From NCBI RefSeq assembly GCF_014773265.1, contig NZ_JACWMY010000021.1:1-64000 (forward strand): 64,000 bases of DNA, given 5' to 3'. Origin of the DNA: Mucilaginibacter pankratovii. GTDB taxonomy: Bacteria > Bacteroidota > Bacteroidia > Sphingobacteriales > Sphingobacteriaceae. Shown here one piece after another: positions 51,956 to 60,822 of this stretch (position 1 is the first letter of the stretch; every line of letters starts with the position of its first letter). The notes below the pieces were generated by a model that saw nothing but the letters and a program-made list of their open reading frames with translations, was not told where the DNA came from and did no database searches. The translations under genes were made by a program, and so were the position numbers.

Positions 51956-52804
51956 ATGAAATTTAAAGTATCGGCGGAGTTGGAATATGATGTAAAGGCG
52001 CCGAGCACCCTAATATTAAACGTACATGCCCTAAGAACAGCACACCAAACCGTGCTGAATGAAACGCTCCTCATTTCTCCCTACATAAAAATTGAAGAAC
52101 TGAACGCCATGAACGGCGAGAACCGTTTCGCCAGGCTGGATATCCCCGATACCGGGCTCATCAATATTAAGTACGAGGCGATTGTAGATAATTACTACGA
52201 AGTGAAGGACCACTCCAATGTGGAGGAGATCCCTGTGGCCAAGTTTGATGCATCGGTACTGCCCTACTTAAACCCAAGCAGGTATTGCCAGTCGGACAAA
52301 CTATACCGCTTAGCCAACAATACCTTCGGCAATATCCGCACGTCGTTTGAGCAGGTGTTTGCCATTACCGACTGGATCTATAAAAACGTTGAATACCTCA
52401 GCGGTTTCACTAACTCCGAAACTTCTGCCTACGATACCGTTACTCAGCAGGCCGGCGTTTGCCGCGATTTTGCGCATTTGGGTATAGCGCTTTGCCGGGC
52501 ATTAACTATCCCTGCGCGCTATTTTACCGGCTACGCCTACCAGTTGCGACCACCCGATTTTCATGCTTGCTTTGAAGCTTATTTGGGCGGCGACTGGGTA
52601 TTGTTTGATGCTACCCGCCTGATACCATTAAATGGCCTGGTAAAAATAGCCACCGGTCGCGATGCCGCTGATGCCGCCATTGCCAGCATTTTTGGTGATG
52701 TGTATTGCACCAATATCCGCGCTGCCTGCGAGTTTGTAGATGAAGAAGCCTTTAAACCGATCTATTATACCCGATCGATATTTGATGGGGTTACGTATTT
52801 GTAA
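51956..52804 (+). CDS. Transglutaminase-like protein 2 (Anbu operon)
   Basis: This is a 282-residue protein. The N-terminal beta domain starts MKFKVSAELEYDVKAPSTLILNVHALR. The core has Cys in QQAGVCRDFAHLGIALCRAL, His in PPDFHACFEAYLGGDW and Asp in VLFDATRLIPLNGLV. It is shorter than transglutaminase 1 and lacks the glutamine tail. The gene starts 4 bases after the Anbu stop, so it is the last gene of the operon. The inverted repeat that follows (52813-52908) may end the transcript. Confidence 0.92.
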   Translation: MKFKVSAELEYDVKAPSTLILNVHALRTAHQTVLNETLLISPYIKIEELNAMNGENRFARLDIPDTGLINIKYEAIVDNYYEVKDHSNVEEIPVAKFDASVLPYLNPSRYCQSDKLYRLANNTFGNIRTSFEQVFAITDWIYKNVEYLSGFTNSETSAYDTVTQQAGVCRDFAHLGIALCRALTIPARYFTGYAYQLRPPDFHACFEAYLGGDWVLFDATRLIPLNGLVKIATGRDAADAAIASIFGDVYCTNIRAACEFVDEEAFKPIYYTRSIFDGVTYL

Positions 52805-52812
52805 AACAACCG

Positions 52813-52908
52813 CGTCATTGCGAGGAACGAAGCAATCTCTACGCTGGACAAGCCGCTAAGCAAATCGGAACGCATAGTTTGGAGATTGCTTCGTTCCTCG
52901 CAATGACG
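52813..52908. repeat. REP-like inverted repeat with 27-bp perfect arms
   Basis: The left arm (52813-52839) and right arm (52882-52908) are exact complements (core ATTGCGAGGAACGAAGCAAT) separated by 42 bases. The motif is a familiar dispersed repeat in Bacteroidota genomes. It separates the convergent Anbu operon and TPR-like gene and could terminate both. Confidence 0.85.
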
Positions 52909-52931
52909 TAAGGGTGAATGTATGAGTTTGA

Positions 52932-53579
52932 TTAACCCGCCAACTCCGCAATAATCTCTTCAACCTTCCCCTGCTCTTCCGCACTAAGGCAACGTGTTGC
53001 ACTCAAATAACTCAATGCAGTTATCAGTTTATTAATATCGCTTTCTGTACCCATACACTGCAGGTAGGCCGACAAAACCAGCGATAGCGGGCGCAGATCC
53101 TTACGCTCGCACCAGGCGCTTATCAAGCCATCCAATACTGCGTTGCTGAAAGGTTTAAGCCCCGTGCGCTTTAGGCCATCTGCTATGCCGGCTTTCAGCA
53201 TATTGCCATAACCGCCTTCGGGCAGGTAAATGGCATTATCGGCAGCTAATTGATAATAAGTACCGGCGGATGCAAAATCACCCAGGTTTTCGTAGGATTT
53301 GCCGATGTTGAGATAAAGCGATGGGTAATGGCCTTTTAACGAGTCTTCCTTAATGGCATCGGCATACTTTAAAGCATCCAAATTCCATTGCAGGTTTATT
53401 AATGGGTTGGGTTGGTTGCGGGCGCAGTAATGGGCCGCGGTAACGCGTTCAAAATCATTAGTGGCAGCATCCCAGGCTTGTTTAAAGCAGGCGTTGGCTT
53501 CGTCAATTTTACCTTCCGCTTCGGCCTGCATACCTTGTGCGCATAATTTTACTACTTTGTTTTCCGGGTCAAAATTCAT
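52932..53579 (-). CDS. TPR-like helical protein
   Basis: This is a 215-residue protein from MNFDPENKVVKLCAQGMQ (ATG at 53577-53579). The upstream extension MLKIFT is dropped. Helical-hairpin repeats are visible: EGKIDEANACFKQAWDAA, LYLNIGKSYENLGDFASAGTYYQLAADN and KLITALSYLSATRCLSAEEQGKV. No enzymatic motif is present. Relatives are sometimes labelled rRNA adenine methyltransferase without support. The gene stands alone, downstream of the interrupted Crp/Fnr gene. Confidence 0.7.
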   Translation of the reverse strand: MNFDPENKVVKLCAQGMQAEAEGKIDEANACFKQAWDAATNDFERVTAAHYCARNQPNPLINLQWNLDALKYADAIKEDSLKGHYPSLYLNIGKSYENLGDFASAGTYYQLAADNAIYLPEGGYGNMLKAGIADGLKRTGLKPFSNAVLDGLISAWCERKDLRPLSLVLSAYLQCMGTESDINKLITALSYLSATRCLSAEEQGKVEEIIAELAG

Positions 53580-53643
53580 GGTGAATATTTTTAACAATAG
53601 TAGCCTGCTATATTTTAATACGCATTGATACAGGTCAATAAAT

Positions 53644-54209
53644 TCAGCTTGATTTAAGGCGGCTTAAAGTTTCGGGAGTGATATCGAGGTAAGATGCCAC
53701 AATTTTATTAGGAATTCGCTGCACAATACGCGGGTTTTGGTTCAACAGCTGCTGGTAACGTTCTTTGGCGGTAAGCGTTACCAGGCTTTCTATCATATGG
53801 TTGTTGTGGATATAAGCCAGTTCCAGCAGGCGGCAATAAAAATCCTTCCATGCGGGGAGCTCCGTAGTCAATTTAAAAAAATCGGCGCGGGTGATGGCAA
53901 GCAGTTCGGCTTCTTCCAATACTTCCACAAATTCAAATGAAGGCTCGCGGGACATAAAGCTGGCCAGCGCGGTTGAGGTCATTCCTTCAAAAGCAAAAAA
54001 CCGGGTGCGCTGGGTACCTTGTTCAGAAAGGTATAAACCCTCAAACAACCTTGGTTGATGAAGAAGAGCTTATCGCAAATATCGCCGTGGCTATATAAGA
54101 GCGTGCCGCGTTTGGCTTTCAGTGGTGTAAAATAGCTGGCAATCAGATTAAGCTCCGCGTCGCCGATCTCAACATTTAAGCTGATATATCTTTTTAATAA
54201 ACCAAGCAT
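53644..54209 (-). pseudogene. Crp/Fnr-family regulator gene with a frameshift
   Basis: Two overlapping minus-strand frames encode the halves of one regulator. The 5' part (from MLGLLKRYISLNVEIGDAE, ATG near 54207-54209) covers the cNMP-binding beta roll up to CLRVYTF. The 3' part resumes in another frame at SEQGTQRTRFFAFEGMTS and continues through the dimer helix to the C-terminal HTH (IPNKIVASYLDITPETLSRLKSS). The switch lies around 54025-54032 within CCTTTCTGAAC and fits loss of one base. Either the gene is inactive or the assembly has an error. It starts 7 bases after the glycosyltransferase stop codon. Confidence 0.75.
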
Positions 54210-54216
54210 ACCGAGT

Positions 54217-55419
54217 TTATGCCGGGTAAAGTTCCATTTCAACTTTCTCTATTACATCAGAAAGTTCTTCGGCACGTTTGCCCCAGGTATTGCCTTCGGC
54301 TATAGCAAGGCGGCTTTGGCGTTTGGCAGTGGTATCGGTGTTTATTTCTTCTAAAAGATATTTAAGGAAGTCCTCTTTGTTGTTAGCTATCCTGATGATA
54401 TCTTCAAAATCCGACAGGTCGCTAAAATCCGTGCTCACCACCGGTAGGCCGGCGGCCAGGTATTCGTTTATCTTCATGGGGTAGATACCCTTAGTAAACT
54501 CATCCTTAATAAACGGGATGACGCCAACCGAAAACTCCCTGGAGTAAGCAGGCAACAGTTCGGGGGCTTTGGCACCCTCCAGTTTTACGTTTTTGTATTT
54601 CTTCAGGATTGCTTCCCCGCGCTCGCTGGTGATGCGGCCAACAAAAGTGAAGGTAGCATCGGGCATTTGGGTAAACAGGTACTGTAATATATCGTAATCC
54701 AGCCTGTCATCCACGCTGCCTACGTAGCCTATTACTTTTTTATCGGGGCTAACAACCGGGTTAAAACCCTGGCGGAACAAAGACGCTTTAACCGCGTTAT
54801 TTACGATGTAGCAGCGTTTGGTTTGGGCGTGTTTGCTATTAAACAGCCCCTTGGAGGTTACGATAACGGCATCCACCATTTTCATAAAAGTCTGCTCCAG
54901 CTTTACGCCATGCTTGCTTAGCCAGGAGTGTGCGCCTTTTACCTCATCATAACAATGGTATATCAGCGTTTTTTCGTTGAACCGGCGCCCCGTCATTACC
55001 CCCATGCCCGGGTTAAACGATACAAAGTTGATCAGTTCGTGGTTCATGTTAAGCTGCTTTAGCGCTTTGCGGATACTTCCGCGCAGCAACCAGCCGTTAT
55101 AGTTAAGCATTGCTTTGTAAAACCTGCCGGGAGGTAAAAAACTAACCGGGAAAACAAGGGGGGGAGTAAGGATGTAAACTGTGCCGCCATGCTCGGGATG
55201 GATCTCGCTGAGGCGGCTTTTAAGGCCAAGGGCTTGCACGTAATCTACCTCGTTTTTTCCCTTTACGCCCGCAATGGCATCCTTATAAGTGTAGGCATTC
55301 TCAACAAACAAGATCTTATTATCGGCCGATAGAACCTTCATCAGTTCAACAACCGCCTTAATGTAGTTGCCATGCCATTCGGTGCCGCTTATGCATAGTA
55401 TATTACGGTTGGTTAACAT
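54217..55419 (-). CDS. Glycosyltransferase (GT4-like)
   Basis: This is a 400-residue protein with GT-B features: an N-terminal Rossmann half (NILCISGTEWHGNYIKAVVELMK), KVIGYVGSVDDRLDYDILQYLF, and the C-terminal donor site with VGVIPFIKDEFTKGIYPMKINEYLAAGLPVVS (the conserved EYLAAG-type motif). It is predicted to transfer a sugar in polysaccharide or glycoprotein synthesis. It is a lone leftward gene, but its stop lies just before the Crp/Fnr gene. The methyltransferase gene is divergent. Confidence 0.88.
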   Translation of the reverse strand: MLTNRNILCISGTEWHGNYIKAVVELMKVLSADNKILFVENAYTYKDAIAGVKGKNEVDYVQALGLKSRLSEIHPEHGGTVYILTPPLVFPVSFLPPGRFYKAMLNYNGWLLRGSIRKALKQLNMNHELINFVSFNPGMGVMTGRRFNEKTLIYHCYDEVKGAHSWLSKHGVKLEQTFMKMVDAVIVTSKGLFNSKHAQTKRCYIVNNAVKASLFRQGFNPVVSPDKKVIGYVGSVDDRLDYDILQYLFTQMPDATFTFVGRITSERGEAILKKYKNVKLEGAKAPELLPAYSREFSVGVIPFIKDEFTKGIYPMKINEYLAAGLPVVSTDFSDLSDFEDIIRIANNKEDFLKYLLEEINTDTTAKRQSRLAIAEGNTWGKRAEELSDVIEKVEMELYPA

Positions 55420-55594
55420 GGCAATGGTTCTTTCTGCTAAACTAATAATATTATTTTCAATTACTCACAACCTGCAAGTGTACACACTACAATAACATTT
55501 AAATTTTCTGCTTTATTTATCAAAATCAATTATATTTAAAACGGCAAATAGTTTTGCTTTTTAATATCAATTTACAGCATATCCATCTTTAAAA

Positions 55595-56245
55595 ATGCCC
55601 ATAGAAGAAAAAATATACGTGCATTATGGCTGCGGCCAGGCCGCCCCTCCCGAGTGGAGGAATTTCGATGTATCGCCAACATTACGTATTCAAAAAACGC
55701 CGGTTTTGGGGTTTTTAATGAGAAAGAGCCTGGGCCAGGTATTTGATGGCAATGTAAGCTATGGCGACATAACCGAAGGGCTGCCGGGCATTAAAGATGG
55801 CACCGTTGATGGGGCCTACTGCTCGCATGTGCTGGAGCATATGTCATTCGAGCATTTCCGCATCGCCTTACGTAATACATATAAAATGCTAAAGCCGGGA
55901 GGCATCTTTCGCATTATTATGCCCGATCTGGAAGTATTGGTGCGCGATTACATCCATGATAAAGATGTAAAGCACGATCCTGAGGCATCCATCACCCTTA
56001 TTAAACGCATGATGATGGGCGTAGAAGTACGCCCCCGCAATTTTATGGCGGTTACCAAGCACCTTTTTGGCTACTTGGAGCATCTTTGGCTTTGGGATTG
56101 GGAATCGACTGAGAAAGAGCTGCGCGATGCCGGTTTTACCAATATCCGCCGTTGCGAGTTTAACGATAGCGCCGACCCGATGTTTAAACTTGTTGAAAAT
56201 AAAAAACGCTGGGAACTGGTAGTGAAATTTGAAGCGATAAAATAA
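55595..56245 (+). CDS. Class I SAM-dependent methyltransferase
   Basis: This is a 216-residue protein. It starts IEEKIYVHYGCGQAAPPEWRNFDVS (SAM-binding motif I variant with GCG). It has GYCSHVLEH-type AYCSHVLEHMSFE (motif II/IV) and MLKPGGIFRIIMPDLEVL (post-motif). The C-terminus (GYLEHLWLWDWESTEKELRDAGF) resembles methyltransferases of surface-polysaccharide loci. It is divergent from the glycosyltransferase, so the two may serve one pathway. The substrate is unknown. It ends at the terminator at 56264-56305. Confidence 0.88.
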   Translation: MPIEEKIYVHYGCGQAAPPEWRNFDVSPTLRIQKTPVLGFLMRKSLGQVFDGNVSYGDITEGLPGIKDGTVDGAYCSHVLEHMSFEHFRIALRNTYKMLKPGGIFRIIMPDLEVLVRDYIHDKDVKHDPEASITLIKRMMMGVEVRPRNFMAVTKHLFGYLEHLWLWDWESTEKELRDAGFTNIRRCEFNDSADPMFKLVENKKRWELVVKFEAIK

Positions 56246-56263
56246 TTTAAGCGGAAGCAACTT

Positions 56264-56305
56264 AAAAGGCCATACCGTTCGTTAATGAATGGTATGGCCT
56301 TTTTT
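56264..56305 (+). terminator. Intrinsic terminator
   Basis: Arms AAAAGGCCATACC and GGTATGGCCTTTT flank a short loop and are followed by more T residues. It lies 18 bases after the methyltransferase stop codon. Confidence 0.85.
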
Positions 56306-56404
56306 ATTTTTGGTAGTCAGCAACTTATCTATCGCTGCTGTGTTTAAACACCGGTGGGTTTGTAAATTAATATTCAGTATATTAGTATTGTATAAAAACG
56401 GATA

Positions 56405-58603
56405 ATGGAGGCTGCAGACACTACGGAATACGGCACCATCAACCAATTGCTGGATGATGCATACAGCAACCGTGTCCACAATTTAAAATACAGCGTAAAG
56501 CTGGCCACCGAAGCCCTTATGCTGAGCCGGAAATGGGCCGAAAAGCCGCTTATAGGTAAAAGCCTGAACCAGCTTTCGTTATTTTATATGATACAGGGAG
56601 CCCATAAGCGCTCGGTAAATATGGCCAAGGAAGCCATTCGCTATTTTGAAGAACTGCAGGACGACCGGGGCATTGCTGATGCCAAATACAGCATAGCAGG
56701 CGTTTATTATAAAACAGATAATTACCATTTAGGGCTCATCTGCCTTTTTGATTGCCTTAAAATATACCGCAAGTACCAGGATCACCACAACCAGGCGCGT
56801 ACCTTAAAATCATTGGGCACCATATACGAATACTTTGGCGACCCTAAAAACGCCGTACGTTCTTACGAATCGGCCATAGAAGCCGCCCGCCGGGTAAAAG
56901 ACCTTAACTTGGTATCAAACGCGTACAATCCGCTCTCGGGCATTTACCTTAACCAGGGTAAGGTAGAAAAGGCCCTGCGTATTATCCAGGAATCTATCGC
57001 CATAAAATCAAAAACGGGCGATATACGGGGGCTGGCTTTTGCTTTATACGGGCGTGGAAAGGTTTACGCGTTTACCGGTCGGCTGCAGGAGGCCGAGAAC
57101 GATTATAAAAACGCCATAGAGATCCATGTAAACGCCGGCGAAAAGCTGGGGCTTGGGATGGCCTACCAAAAAATGGGCGAACTATATATTGCCATGGGGC
57201 GGTTAGATAAAGCCAAGGCCATCCTGCAAAAGTGCCTCGATTTTTGCAACCGGTATACTATAGCCATTATACGCTTTAAATGCAATTACCTGCTTTACCA
57301 GGTAAGTAAAATGGAGAACGACACGGTGAAATCATTAGAATATCTGGAACTTTACCTGCATCAGAAGGAAGCCGTTATTAATACCCAAACCCTTAAAGTG
57401 ATTGAGAATTACGAGCTCATCACCAAAATGGAATCGCTGGAGAAGGAAGCAAAACTACAGAAAGAGCGGGAGGCCAACGAAGAAAAGCAAAAGCGCGCCG
57501 AGCAATCTGCCCGGATGAAGCAGGAGTTTTTATCAACCATGAGCCACGAGATACGTACGCCGCTAAACGCGGTTACTACCATCTCTGGCATGATAACCGC
57601 CAAATCTGCGTATGATGAGGAGCTGATGGAGGCGCTAAAGTCGGCATCAAACAACCTGCTGCTGGTAATAAATGATATTTTAGATTTTACAAAACTCGAT
57701 TCGGGTAAGGTAGAGTTGCAAAACCGTGCCTGCCTGCTCCAGGACCTGCTGGAAAGTGTAATTAAAACCTATAGCAGCCTTGCCCATAAAAAAGGGGTGG
57801 AACTTTTGCTGAGTAAAGACCCCGCGTTGGCTGATTGCTACGAGCTTGACGAAACCAAGCTGTCGCAGATCTTGGGTAACCTTATCAGCAACGCTGTGAA
57901 ATATACGGATAACGGCAAGGTTGTTTTAAGTCTTCGGAAAATAGCCGTTAACGAGCAGATGGACAACATCCGGTTTAGTGTAGTAGATACCGGAACAGGT
58001 ATACCCGAGGAGTATTTTGAAGAAATATTCGAAAGCTTTTCGCAGCCAAAAGCTATTACCACACGCAAGCATGGAGGCTCGGGGCTTGGCCTGGCCATCG
58101 TAAAAAAGCTTACCGGGCTTTATGGCAGCAATGTAACCGTAAGAAGTAAAATTGGAGCTGGCTCCGAATTCACCTTTGATATCGAACTAAAACCGGCCAA
58201 CATACCCGGCAGGGTGGCCCCCCTATCTGTTGAAGGGCTAAAAGGTAAAACCGTTTTGCTAGCAGAGGATAACATGATCAACGCTATGGTTGCCCGCAAG
58301 TTGCTGGCCAATTGGGGTATCGAATCAGAGCATGCTATAAACGGGATGGAAGCGGTAGAAAAAGCACAGCTAAAAACCTTCGATTTTATTTTGATGGATA
58401 TCCACATGCCCGGCATGAATGGCTTTGATGCAACTGAGCAGATCCGCCTGAACGGAAGCCTGAATAAAGCCACCCCGGTTTTTGCGCTAACAGCCGATAT
58501 TACCGCCGAAAGCAACGAGGACTATAAAAATTACTTCACAGGTTTCCTGCGTAAACCAATTGAAATTGACCGCCTGTATATGGCGCTGCTGCAGGTATCC
58601 TGA
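56405..58603 (+). CDS. TPR-sensor hybrid histidine kinase
   Basis: This is a 732-residue protein. TPR-like helical repeats cover residues 1-340 (AGVYYKTDNYHLGLICLFDC, AVRSYESAIEAARR, LQEAENDYKNAIEIH, KAKAILQKCLDFC). A coiled coil (ITKMESLEKEAKLQKEREAN) is followed by the HisKA domain FLSTMSHEIRTPLNAV (His381). The ATPase has LISNAVKYTDNGKV, DTGTGIPEE and GGSGLGLAIVKKL. A C-terminal receiver has Asp665 (LMDIHMPGMNGFD). There is no membrane helix, so it is a cytoplasmic sensor. Output is unknown. aroE follows 85 bases later. Confidence 0.92.
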   Translation: MEAADTTEYGTINQLLDDAYSNRVHNLKYSVKLATEALMLSRKWAEKPLIGKSLNQLSLFYMIQGAHKRSVNMAKEAIRYFEELQDDRGIADAKYSIAGVYYKTDNYHLGLICLFDCLKIYRKYQDHHNQARTLKSLGTIYEYFGDPKNAVRSYESAIEAARRVKDLNLVSNAYNPLSGIYLNQGKVEKALRIIQESIAIKSKTGDIRGLAFALYGRGKVYAFTGRLQEAENDYKNAIEIHVNAGEKLGLGMAYQKMGELYIAMGRLDKAKAILQKCLDFCNRYTIAIIRFKCNYLLYQVSKMENDTVKSLEYLELYLHQKEAVINTQTLKVIENYELITKMESLEKEAKLQKEREANEEKQKRAEQSARMKQEFLSTMSHEIRTPLNAVTTISGMITAKSAYDEELMEALKSASNNLLLVINDILDFTKLDSGKVELQNRACLLQDLLESVIKTYSSLAHKKGVELLLSKDPALADCYELDETKLSQILGNLISNAVKYTDNGKVVLSLRKIAVNEQMDNIRFSVVDTGTGIPEEYFEEIFESFSQPKAITTRKHGGSGLGLAIVKKLTGLYGSNVTVRSKIGAGSEFTFDIELKPANIPGRVAPLSVEGLKGKTVLLAEDNMINAMVARKLLANWGIESEHAINGMEAVEKAQLKTFDFILMDIHMPGMNGFDATEQIRLNGSLNKATPVFALTADITAESNEDYKNYFTGFLRKPIEIDRLYMALLQVS

Positions 58604-58688
58604 AGCGGGGAGATAAAAAATTATAAATCTTCGCGCTTTGTTGCTAATATTACCGTTATCAATTTATCCTGTTTATTTCCGCCAAAAA

Positions 58689-59480
58689 ATGAAAAATTAC
58701 GGGCTTATCGGCTTTCCGCTTTCGCACTCTTTCTCTAAAAAATACTTTACAGAAAAATTTATTGCCGAAAAGATAACGGACGCGGCTTATGACCTGTACC
58801 CCCTGGAAAATATTGACGAATTACCTGCATTGTTGCACAAGAACCCAAACCTGTGCGGTTTGAATGTGACCATCCCCCACAAGGTAAATGTAATGAAGCA
58901 CCTGGACTGGATAGAGCACGATGCCAAAAATGCCGGCGCGGTAAACTGTATAAAAGTAATATCAGAAAGCCCGGTATCTGCAGCATTTTCGGGTGAGTTG
59001 GGCATAAAGGGGCACGATTTTAGGCTGGAAGGATACAATACCGATATATATGGTTTTGAGGGATCGTTAAGTCCGTTGCTGAGCAGCCACCATGATAAAG
59101 CTTTGATATTAGGCGATGGCGGCGCGGCAAAGGCCGTAAAATGTGTGCTCGAAAACAAGGGGATAGACCACGTATCTGTTACCCGAAAACCCGGGAAAGG
59201 CAATATTTTGTTTACGGACCTCACGGAAAAGCATATTAAAGAGTACAAACTCATTATTAATACAACACCTATAGGCACCTATCCAAATGTGGACGAATGC
59301 CCGCCCATACCGTACGATGCCATCACCAGCGATCACCTTCTGTTCGACCTGGTGTACAACCCCCCACTCACCCTGTTTTTACAAAAAGGAGATGAGCGCC
59401 GTGCAACCACCAAAAATGGTTACGAGATGCTGGTGCTACAAGCCGAAAAAGCATGGGAGATTTGGAACTCAAATGATTAA
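58689..59480 (+). CDS. aroE: Shikimate dehydrogenase
   Basis: This is a 263-residue protein from MKNYGLIGFPLSHSFSKKYF (ATG at 58689). The earlier frame start at 58638 is not family-like. It has the substrate-binding segment NVTIPHKVNVMKHLD, catalytic Lys in PHK, the NADP domain GDGGAAKAVKCVLE and the C-terminal NTTPIGTYPN and NGYEMLVLQAEKAWEIW. It catalyses reduction of 3-dehydroshikimate to shikimate in aromatic amino-acid synthesis. gldD starts inside its last codons (ATGATTAATAA). Confidence 0.95.
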   Translation: MKNYGLIGFPLSHSFSKKYFTEKFIAEKITDAAYDLYPLENIDELPALLHKNPNLCGLNVTIPHKVNVMKHLDWIEHDAKNAGAVNCIKVISESPVSAAFSGELGIKGHDFRLEGYNTDIYGFEGSLSPLLSSHHDKALILGDGGAAKAVKCVLENKGIDHVSVTRKPGKGNILFTDLTEKHIKEYKLIINTTPIGTYPNVDECPPIPYDAITSDHLLFDLVYNPPLTLFLQKGDERRATTKNGYEMLVLQAEKAWEIWNSND

Positions 59481-60063
59481 TAAAATGAAATACCCGGCCC
59501 TTTTTATAGCTGTTTTATTGATCGCTTCCTGTGGCGGCGCGCCCGATTACTCGCCAAAGCCACGGGGCTATTTCCGTATCATTTACCCCGAAAAAAAATA
59601 CCAGGCATATACCGAAGGATGCCCTTTTACTTTTGATTACCCCCAGTACGGCACCATAGAACCCGATAGATCGCGCGGGGCAAAGCCCTGCTGGCAAAAT
59701 ATCCAGTTCCCGCAGTTTAACGCAACACTACATTTAAGCTATCAGCCGGTAACCTCGCCAAAAGAATTTAACGAACTGGTAGAAGATGCGCACAAGCTAA
59801 GCTTTAAGCACACCGTAAAAGCCACATCAATAGACGAAGCGGCAATTGCCTACCCCGAAAGAAACGTATACGGCATTTATTATACCATCGATGGGAATGC
59901 CGCCTCGTCGGCACAATTTTTCCTGACGGATAGTACTAAACACTACCTGCGCGGCGCTTTATATTTTAATTCGGAACCCCGTTTAGATTCGATACAACCT
60001 GTTTTGAACTTTTTGAAGAAGGATGTGGATGTAATGATAAAAACGTTTAAGTGGAAGAAATAA
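59473..60063 (+). CDS. gldD: Gliding-motility lipoprotein GldD
   Basis: This is a 196-residue protein from MINKMKYPALFIAVLLIASCG. An internal start at 59485 is equally possible. The lipoprotein signal ends ASC. The mature part PDYSPKPRGYFRIIYPEKKYQ, then GCPFTFDYPQYG and WQNIQFPQFNATLHLSYQP, is the GldD signature. GldD is an outer-membrane-linked component needed for type IX secretion and gliding in Flavobacteria. In many other Bacteroidota it is kept without motility. The start overlaps the aroE stop, so the pair is co-translated. No other gld genes are in the window. Confidence 0.9.
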   Translation: MINKMKYPALFIAVLLIASCGGAPDYSPKPRGYFRIIYPEKKYQAYTEGCPFTFDYPQYGTIEPDRSRGAKPCWQNIQFPQFNATLHLSYQPVTSPKEFNELVEDAHKLSFKHTVKATSIDEAAIAYPERNVYGIYYTIDGNAASSAQFFLTDSTKHYLRGALYFNSEPRLDSIQPVLNFLKKDVDVMIKTFKWKK

Positions 60064-60183
60064 GTGGAGGTAAAAGGAGAAAGGTAAAGTGTAAAAGGTT
60101 ATTTGCACACGTAACCTAAACCGCTTGCAAAACCTTTAACCTTTTACCTCTGACCTTTCACCTTAAAAAAGTAGCTTTGCGCC
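60061..60183. repeat. Imperfect inverted repeat of GGTAAAAGG-type units
   Basis: Left units around 60068-60100 and right units around 60137-60168 are complementary in most positions and are built from AGGTAAAAGG/CCTTTTACCT. It lies between gldD and the hydrolase gene. It probably acts as a transcription or RNA element. Confidence 0.55.
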
Positions 60184-60819
60184 ATGGCAAAAGTTCAATC
60201 CTTTGTAAATAACCCTTACCAGGAGAATACCTACATTTTATTCGACGATAGCAAGGAGTGCGTGATCATCGATCCCGGCATGTATACCGCCGCGGAGCAA
60301 AACACCGTCGTCGGCTTTATAAAAGAAAACGGATTAAAACCCGTTTTGCTGCTAAACACCCATTGCCATGTAGACCATGTGTTGGGCAATCGCTTTGTGT
60401 TCGACCAGTATGGCTTGAAACCCCAATTTCATGAAGGCGAATCGGAAACGTTAGCGGCGGTAGTTGCTTATGCCCCGGCTATGGGTTTCAGGTATGATGC
60501 TTCACCTTTGCCGGATGAATTTTTGCCTGAAGAAGGAACGATAAGCTTTGGCAATACCCAATTGCAATTGATATTCGCCCCCGGCCATTCGCCGGCGCAC
60601 TTGTGTTTTTATGACAAGGATGCTAATATTTTGATAGGTGGCGACGTGCTTTTCCGTAACAGCATTGGCCGTACGGACCTGCCGGGTGGAAACTACAGTC
60701 AGCTGATAAAAAATATCGAAGAAAAACTTTTTCTGCTGCCCGATGATTGTACCGTATATCCCGGCCACGGCCCCGAAACAACTATCGGCTACGAGAAACA
60801 ACACAATCCTTATTTATAA
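60184..60819 (+). CDS. Metallo-beta-lactamase-fold hydrolase (glyoxalase II-like)
   Basis: This is a 211-residue protein with the metal-binding motif NTHCHVDH (His60, His62, Asp64, His65). Downstream ligands are in APGHSPAHLCFY, ILIGGDVLFRNSIGRTDLPGG and YPGHGPET. The spacing matches hydroxyacylglutathione-hydrolase-like/thioesterase proteins that use two Zn or Fe ions. The substrate is unknown, but a lactoylglutathione or persulfide-type thioester is common in the family. The permease gene follows 3 bases after its stop. Confidence 0.9.
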   Translation: MAKVQSFVNNPYQENTYILFDDSKECVIIDPGMYTAAEQNTVVGFIKENGLKPVLLLNTHCHVDHVLGNRFVFDQYGLKPQFHEGESETLAAVVAYAPAMGFRYDASPLPDEFLPEEGTISFGNTQLQLIFAPGHSPAHLCFYDKDANILIGGDVLFRNSIGRTDLPGGNYSQLIKNIEEKLFLLPDDCTVYPGHGPETTIGYEKQHNPYL

Positions 60820-60822
60820 GAT

